Assembly: GCA_902464345.1 (NCBI GenBank)
Contig: CABQJA010000029.1
Span: 1 to 17,776, forward strand
DNA: 17,776 bases
Direction: 5' to 3'
Source of the DNA: an uncultured Clostridium sp.
Lineage (GTDB): Bacteria; Bacillota; Clostridia; Lachnospirales; Lachnospiraceae
The position numbers were made by a program, and so were the translations under genes. Shown in pieces: positions 13,857-17,776 of this stretch. Under the pieces are notes generated by a model that was given only the letters and a program-made list of their open reading frames with translations, did no database searches and was not told the DNA's origin. The first letter of the stretch is position 1. Each line of letters begins with the position of its first letter.

Positions 13857-15149
13857 ATGTTTGCAGATCAGGCAAGAATCTATGTCCGTTCCGGTAAAGG
13901 CGGTGACGGTCATGTAAGTTTTCGAAGAGAATTATATGTACCGGACGGCGGGCCGGATGGCGGAGACGGCGGTCGCGGCGGAGATGTTATCTTTGTGGTG
14001 GACGAAGGACTGAATACCCTTGGTGACTTCAGACATAACCGGAAATATAAGGCCGGAGATGGTGAAGAAGGCGGTAAGAGACGATGCCATGGAGCAGACG
14101 GTAAGGATATTGTACTGAAGGTTCCGCCTGGCACGATCATCCGGGAGGCAGAGTCAGGAAAAGTAATCCTGGATATGGCAAACCGGAAAGAACCGGTTAT
14201 ATTATTGAAAGGTGGCCGTGGTGGTAAGGGAAATATGCACTATGCAACCTCTACCATGCAGGCACCGAAATATGCACAGCCGGGACAGGATGCCAAGGAA
14301 CTGTGGCTGACTCTGGAGCTGAAGGTTATTGCAGATGTAGGACTGGTTGGATTTCCGAATGTCGGAAAGTCTACCTTCCTTTCCAGTGTAACCAATGCCC
14401 GGCCGAAGATCGCCAATTATCATTTTACGACCCTTCAGCCGAACCTCGGAGTTGTTGATCTGGGAGACGGGCAGGGCTTTGTAATTGCTGATATTCCGGG
14501 AATCATAGAAGGTGCTGCAGAAGGAACCGGTCTTGGTCTGGAATTTTTACGCCATATTGAACGTACAAAGGTGCTGATTCATCTGATCGATGCAGCCTCT
14601 ACAGAGGGCAGGGATCCGGTAAATGATATTCATGCAATCTGGAATGAACTTGAAAAGTACGGGATTACAAAGGAATCCAAGCCGCAGATCATTGCTGCAA
14701 ATAAAATAGACGTGATGTCTCCGATGGAGCAGGAGACAGTTCTGGAGATGATCCGGGATGAGGTAGAACCATACCAGATACCGGTATTTCCGATTTCAGC
14801 TGTTTCAGGAAGCGGTGTGAAAGAGCTACTCTGGTATGTACAGGGAGTCTTAAAAGAGCTTCCGCAGGAGAATATCGAGTTTGAGCCGGAATTTGATCCG
14901 TCTGTATTTGCGGATGATGTAACCTTGCCGTTTGAGGTATATTATGACGAAAAAGAACAGGAATATGTGGTAGAGGGGCCGAGAATCGAGCGTATGCTTG
15001 GATACACGAATCTGGAGTCAGAAAAGGGCTTCCGGTTCTTCCAGGAATTCCTGAAGAAAAACGGTATTTTAGACCAGCTGGAAGCATTGGGCATTCAGGA
15101 TGGAGATACGGTACGGTTATATGGATTATCATTTGATTACTATAAATAA
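13857..15149 (+). CDS. obg: Obg family GTPase (ObgE/CgtA)
   Basis: Essential GTPase of 430 aa acting in 50S assembly and stress signalling. Domain 1 (about 1-158) is the glycine-rich Obg fold, with FADQARIYVRSGKGGDGH at the start and repeated GG motifs (GGPDGGDGGRGGD). The G domain has Walker A GFPNVGKST (165-173), switch II DIPGI (212-216), NKID (282-285) and SAVSG (314-318). A C-terminal OCT domain (about 355-430) includes FEVYYDEKEQEYVVEG and RFFQEFLKKNG. The length is normal for Firmicute Obg. The ATG at 13857 is preferred: AGGTGAG stands just upstream and the protein begins at the conserved MFADQA; the longer frame from 13806 would begin inside the terminator hairpin. No clear promoter was seen between the terminator and the start. 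Confidence 0.97.
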   Translation: MFADQARIYVRSGKGGDGHVSFRRELYVPDGGPDGGDGGRGGDVIFVVDEGLNTLGDFRHNRKYKAGDGEEGGKRRCHGADGKDIVLKVPPGTIIREAESGKVILDMANRKEPVILLKGGRGGKGNMHYATSTMQAPKYAQPGQDAKELWLTLELKVIADVGLVGFPNVGKSTFLSSVTNARPKIANYHFTTLQPNLGVVDLGDGQGFVIADIPGIIEGAAEGTGLGLEFLRHIERTKVLIHLIDAASTEGRDPVNDIHAIWNELEKYGITKESKPQIIAANKIDVMSPMEQETVLEMIRDEVEPYQIPVFPISAVSGSGVKELLWYVQGVLKELPQENIEFEPEFDPSVFADDVTLPFEVYYDEKEQEYVVEGPRIERMLGYTNLESEKGFRFFQEFLKKNGILDQLEALGIQDGDTVRLYGLSFDYYK

Positions 15150-15174
15150 CAGATACCGAGATGAGTAACAGATA
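15147..15174 (+). repeat. 9-bp direct repeat after obg
   Basis: TAACAGATA occurs at 15147-15155, overlapping the obg stop codon, and again at 15166-15174, just before the AAGGAG site of yhbY. The copies are short and may be chance. Confidence 0.4.
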
Positions 15175-15186
15175 AGGAGCAGGGGT

Positions 15187-15477
15187 ATGACAAGTAAACA
15201 ACGTGCCTATCTGAAAGGACTGGCAATGAATTTAGATCCGATCTACCAGGTCGGAAAAGCTTCCGTCACTCCGGAATTTATAGAAGGAATCAGAGAAGCG
15301 TTAGAAAAGCGGGAATTGATCAAAATCAGTGTCCTGAAAAACTGTGCAGATGATCCGAAGGAATTAGCTGTTTTGATTGCAGAGCGTTCCGGAGCGCAGG
15401 TGGTTCAGGTGATTGGTAAAAAGATTGTATTATATAAGGAATCGCGCGACCATAAAAAGATTATGTTACCCAAGTAA
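15187..15477 (+). CDS. yhbY: YhbY-type CRM-domain RNA-binding protein
   Basis: Protein of 96 aa formed by a single CRM domain, an RNA-binding fold found in proteins that associate with pre-50S ribosomal particles. Visible family features are MTSKQRAYLKGLAMNLDPI at the start, QVGKASVT (the GxxG-type loop, here GKAS), FIEGIREALEKRELIKISVL, and the closing QVIGKKIVLYKES. AAGGAG (15174-15179) is 7 bases before the ATG. It lies 37 bases after obg and 20 before nadD, an arrangement common in Clostridia. The GKxG loop has Ala in place of the more usual Gly, which I consider a minor variant. Confidence 0.93.
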   Translation: MTSKQRAYLKGLAMNLDPIYQVGKASVTPEFIEGIREALEKRELIKISVLKNCADDPKELAVLIAERSGAQVVQVIGKKIVLYKESRDHKKIMLPK

Positions 15478-15497
15478 GAAATAAGCAGGAGTTGTCT

Positions 15498-16118
15498 ATG
15501 GATGCAGTTGAGAAAATCGGTATTATGGGTGGTACCTTTAATCCGATTCATAACGGACATTTAGCGCTGGCACGGTGTGCCTATCGACAATTTCATCTGG
15601 ACCGGATTCTGGTGATTCCGAACCGGCTTCCGGTTTATAAGGAGTCCAGCGAGTTATTGGCTCCGGATCTGCGCAGTGAAATGATCCGGCTGGCAATTAA
15701 GGATTATCCGTATATGAGTTTTTCGGATATTGAGCTTAAACGGAGCGGTCCGACCTATTCGATTGATACGATTCGGGAATTGCACCGGTTACATCCGGAT
15801 GCTCAGCTTTATTTTATTATCGGTGGGGATTCTCTGGTCCATTTCAGGGAATGGCGGGAGTATTCAGCTCTGCTGCGGGAGTGTGCGTTTCTCTGTGCAC
15901 CCAGACCCGGTGCGGATCCGCAGGTGTTATATACAGCGAGGGAAGCATTGTTGCAGGAGATTCCGGAAGGTCGGATTTCATTCCTGGATGTGCCGATGAT
16001 GGATATTTCTTCAACTGAAATCCGGAATGCAATCAGGGAGCATCAGTCAACCGCAGAATGGATTCCGGCTGAGGTGAGAGCCTATATTGATGAACATCAG
16101 CTATATAGTACAATATAA
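15498..16118 (+). CDS. nadD: Nicotinate-nucleotide adenylyltransferase
   Basis: Enzyme of 206 aa that joins nicotinate mononucleotide and ATP to give deamido-NAD, the second last step of NAD synthesis. The nucleotidyltransferase motif GGTFNPIHNGH (11-21) contains the HxGH element, and ISSTEIR (170-176) is the second ATP-binding motif; IIGGDSLVHFREW (108-120) is NadD-typical. AGGAG (15487-15491) is 6 bases from the ATG at 15498. A TTG at 15492 in the same frame touches the ribosome binding site and is rejected as start. It forms a run with yqeK and rsfS, as in many Firmicutes. Confidence 0.96.
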   Translation: MDAVEKIGIMGGTFNPIHNGHLALARCAYRQFHLDRILVIPNRLPVYKESSELLAPDLRSEMIRLAIKDYPYMSFSDIELKRSGPTYSIDTIRELHRLHPDAQLYFIIGGDSLVHFREWREYSALLRECAFLCAPRPGADPQVLYTAREALLQEIPEGRISFLDVPMMDISSTEIRNAIREHQSTAEWIPAEVRAYIDEHQLYSTI

Positions 16119-16150
16119 ATCCCTTACATTATGAGGAAGGAGTCGAGAGG

Positions 16151-16726
16151 ATGGATCGAATAGAAATACGTGAGAAGCTGAAAGAACGACTGACCGCCAA
16201 ACGATTTGAACATAGTCTGGGGGTAGAATATACAGCAGCAGCCATGGCAATGTGTCATGGAGTCAATGTAGAACAGGCTGCCATTGCCGGATTACTGCAC
16301 GACTGTGCTAAGAATTATCCGACAGAAGAGAAGCTGGCGAAATGTGAAAAATATCGATTATCCATTTCGGATTATGAGCGTCAGAATCCGGAATTGCTTC
16401 ATGCGAAGCTTGGAGCTGCCATCGCCAAGGATAAGTATAAGATTAAAGACCGGGAAATCCTGTCTGCGATTACCTGGCATACAACCGGATGTCCGAATAT
16501 GTCGGATCTGGACAAGATTATCTATATTGCAGACTATATTGAACCGAATCGAAAAATGCTGCCGGAGCTTCCGCAGATCCGGAGAGAGGCATTTACAGAT
16601 TTAGACATTTGTCTGGTACACATCCTGACCAGTGTGTTAGATTATCTGGATCAAGAAAATCGTGAAATCGATCCGATTTCAAAGGAAACCTATCGATTCT
16701 ATGTAGAAGGAAATAACAGGAGATAA
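16151..16726 (+). CDS. yqeK: HD-domain hydrolase YqeK, probable Ap4A hydrolase
   Basis: Protein of 191 aa with an HD metal-dependent phosphohydrolase domain. The expected residues are all present: His21 in RFEHSLGVEYTA, His50-Asp51 in LLHDCAKN, His84 in LLHAKLGA, His110 in ITWHTTG, and Asp128 in IIYIADYIEPNR. YqeK proteins cleave diadenosine tetraphosphate symmetrically to ADP, clearing a stress-linked dinucleotide made by aminoacyl-tRNA synthetases. AGGAAGGAG lies before the ATG, with a further GAGAGG directly adjacent. The gene follows nadD after 32 bases and precedes rsfS by 4, the usual order. Length and motifs are normal. Confidence 0.94.
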   Translation: MDRIEIREKLKERLTAKRFEHSLGVEYTAAAMAMCHGVNVEQAAIAGLLHDCAKNYPTEEKLAKCEKYRLSISDYERQNPELLHAKLGAAIAKDKYKIKDREILSAITWHTTGCPNMSDLDKIIYIADYIEPNRKMLPELPQIRREAFTDLDICLVHILTSVLDYLDQENREIDPISKETYRFYVEGNNRR

Positions 16727-16730
16727 TAAT

Positions 16731-17078
16731 ATGAGTGCAAAGGAATTAGCAAAACTGATCGTTCATTCACTGGAAGAAAAGAAAGCAGAAGATATCCGGA
16801 TTATTGATATTTCCCAGATATCAACGATTGCTGATTATTTCATTATTGCCAACGGTACCAACCGCAATCAGGTTCAGGCACTGGCAGATAATGTGGGAGA
16901 GGATTGTCATAAGGCAGGATATGCGCTTCATCAGACGGAAGGGTATAACAGTGCGAACTGGATCCTGATGGATTATTCCGATGTAATCGTCCATATTTTT
17001 TCCAAAGAGGACCGGTTATTCTATGATCTGGAACGTATCTGGAGAGATGGTGTTCCGGTAGATAAATCATCTTTATAA
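16731..17078 (+). CDS. rsfS: Ribosomal silencing factor RsfS
   Basis: Protein of 115 aa (DUF143/RsfA family) that binds L14 on the large subunit and blocks subunit joining, lowering translation in starvation. Typical segments are IRIIDISQISTIADYFIIANG, the NRNQVQALADNV helix, HQTEGYNSANWILMDYSDV and VHIFSKEDRLFYDLERIW (each in the expected order). AGGAGATAAT precedes the ATG, four bases after yqeK. Its stop codon lies inside the first copy of a 14-bp tandem repeat. No terminator hairpin was seen after it. Confidence 0.96.
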   Translation: MSAKELAKLIVHSLEEKKAEDIRIIDISQISTIADYFIIANGTNRNQVQALADNVGEDCHKAGYALHQTEGYNSANWILMDYSDVIVHIFSKEDRLFYDLERIWRDGVPVDKSSL

Positions 17079-17101
17079 GGTTGAGATTATAAGGTTGACA
17101 T
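17074..17101 (+). repeat. 14-bp tandem duplication at the rsfS end
   Basis: TATAAGGTTGAGAT (17074-17087) is followed immediately by TATAAGGTTGACAT (17088-17101), identical but for one base. The first copy holds the rsfS stop codon; the second contains the -35 hexamer TTGACA of the next promoter. Confidence 0.9.
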
Positions 17102-17123
17102 TGGTATCACTAAGCATTATAGT
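17095..17123 (+). promoter_or_regulatory. Sigma-A promoter of the right-edge membrane protein gene
   Basis: A perfect TTGACA (17095-17100), a 17-bp spacer and TATAGT (17118-17123, five of six matches) give a strong predicted promoter. Transcription would start near 17130, about 20 bases before the ATG at 17151. This marks the start of a new transcription unit after rsfS. Confidence 0.85.
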
Positions 17124-17150
17124 TATATCATAATTAGTTTGGGTGGGCGT

Positions 17151-17776
17151 ATGGATTTAGATTTATTTTTAAAATTTAACAACGTAAAGATTAATAATAT
17201 TGTGGCGAGAACCTTACGGTATACCTTATATTTGCTGTTGATCATATGGTGTCTTGTCTTCAGTAATCTGATTAATTTTGATAAAGCAGCCATTACTTTT
17301 TGCCTTGCAAGTTGTGGCTTTCTTTTGTTGATACCAACATTATTCATTAATTGTCTGAAAATCGAAAAGAATTTTATTATGTACCTGGTTGTTGTGTGTA
17401 CATCATTGGTAAGCGCGGTACTTTGTTCGTTCCTTTCCTATTATGCATCAGCCATTGTACTGTTTCCGTTATTGATTGCATCTCTTTATTATAACCGCGT
17501 GTTGGTTCTGTTTACCACACTGGTAAATACAGCATGTATTTTAGGATCTGCATTTTTTAATCTGTATTTTGGACTGATTCCGAATGATCCGCTGGCACAG
17601 AGTATTGAGAGTGCAATCTTTTATAATTTCCTTCCGAAGGAACTGGTTCTGGTATTTATGTCGTTTGTTGCATATTTTATCGTAGACCGAAATAATGAGA
17701 TGATGTCGGATATTTTTGTATATTCGCAGCAGTTGAAGAATTCGCAGGAGGAGATTATTCTTTCCTTCTCCAATAT
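17151..17776 (+). CDS. N-terminal part of a polytopic membrane protein, possibly a signalling protein
   Basis: The frame is open from the ATG at 17151 to the right edge (208 complete codons), so the gene is cut by the window. The first 20 residues are cytoplasmic-looking (MDLDLFLKFNNVKINNIVAR). About six hydrophobic segments follow, for example TLYLLLIIWCLVFSNLI, FCLASCGFLLLIPTLFI, YLVVVCTSLVSAVLCSFL and ELVLVFMSFVAYFIV. After the last one comes a hydrophilic stretch (DRNNEMMSDIFVYSQQ) and then QLKNSQEEIILSFSN. That layout, a membrane sensor followed by a helical linker, is typical of proteins carrying a C-terminal HD-GYP, GGDEF or similar signalling domain; the QEEIILSFSN linker reminds me of HD-GYP proteins. 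The output domain itself lies outside the window, so function is not assigned. The ribosome binding site is weak (GGGTGGG). Confidence 0.75.
   Translation, partial: MDLDLFLKFNNVKINNIVARTLRYTLYLLLIIWCLVFSNLINFDKAAITFCLASCGFLLLIPTLFINCLKIEKNFIMYLVVVCTSLVSAVLCSFLSYYASAIVLFPLLIASLYYNRVLVLFTTLVNTACILGSAFFNLYFGLIPNDPLAQSIESAIFYNFLPKELVLVFMSFVAYFIVDRNNEMMSDIFVYSQQLKNSQEEIILSFSN

Overview
The window is a compact stretch of low-to-moderate GC DNA in which every gene lies on the + strand. It looks like a chromosomal core region of an anaerobic Firmicute, most likely Clostridia and probably Lachnospiraceae. The grounds are the typical AGGAGG ribosome binding sites and TTGACA/TATAAT promoters, the order rplU-prp-rpmA-obg-yhbY-nadD-yqeK-rsfS, an L27 with a cleavable N-terminal extension plus its protease, and an RNase E/G gene beside a radical SAM pair. 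The organism is inferred from gene content and style, not from a marker gene. No tRNA, rRNA, CRISPR array, insertion sequence or prophage gene was seen.

Layout: (1) Positions 1-119 are an unresolved edge. (2) 120-1502 encodes a purine permease of the NCS2/AzgA type and ends at a strong terminator. (3) 1606-3471 encodes a Uup-like ABC-F ATPase. (4) 3571-4371, behind its own extended -10 promoter, encodes a WalJ/YycJ-type metallo-beta-lactamase-fold hydrolase. (5) 4456-8887 is a tight run: an ACT-domain protein, a PFL-like UPF0210 protein, the dipeptidase PepD and tyrosyl-tRNA synthetase, closed by a hairpin at 8925-8950. (6) 8991-12703 is a translationally coupled trio: a radical SAM protein of the TIGR03960 type, its DUF2344 partner starting at a TTG codon, and a short RNase E/G. 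(7) 12723-13784 is the rplU-prp-rpmA operon with a consensus promoter, a structured L21-type leader and a clear terminator. (8) 13857-17078 carries obg, yhbY, nadD, yqeK and rsfS (ribosome assembly or silencing, NAD synthesis and nucleotide signalling). (9) A new promoter at 17095-17123 drives a membrane protein that runs off the right edge.

The common theme is translation and ribosome biogenesis (ABC-F factor, TyrRS, L21, L27 and its processing protease, Obg, YhbY, RsfS, RNase G) with nucleotide and cofactor metabolism. Most of the window is ordinary housekeeping sequence, and I found no convincing novel defence or mobile system. The best leads of unknown function are the ACT/UPF0210 pair and the radical SAM/DUF2344/RNase G trio. 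Smaller points of interest are the RNase G that ends before the usual zinc-link, and a 14-bp tandem duplication whose second copy supplies the -35 box of the last promoter.
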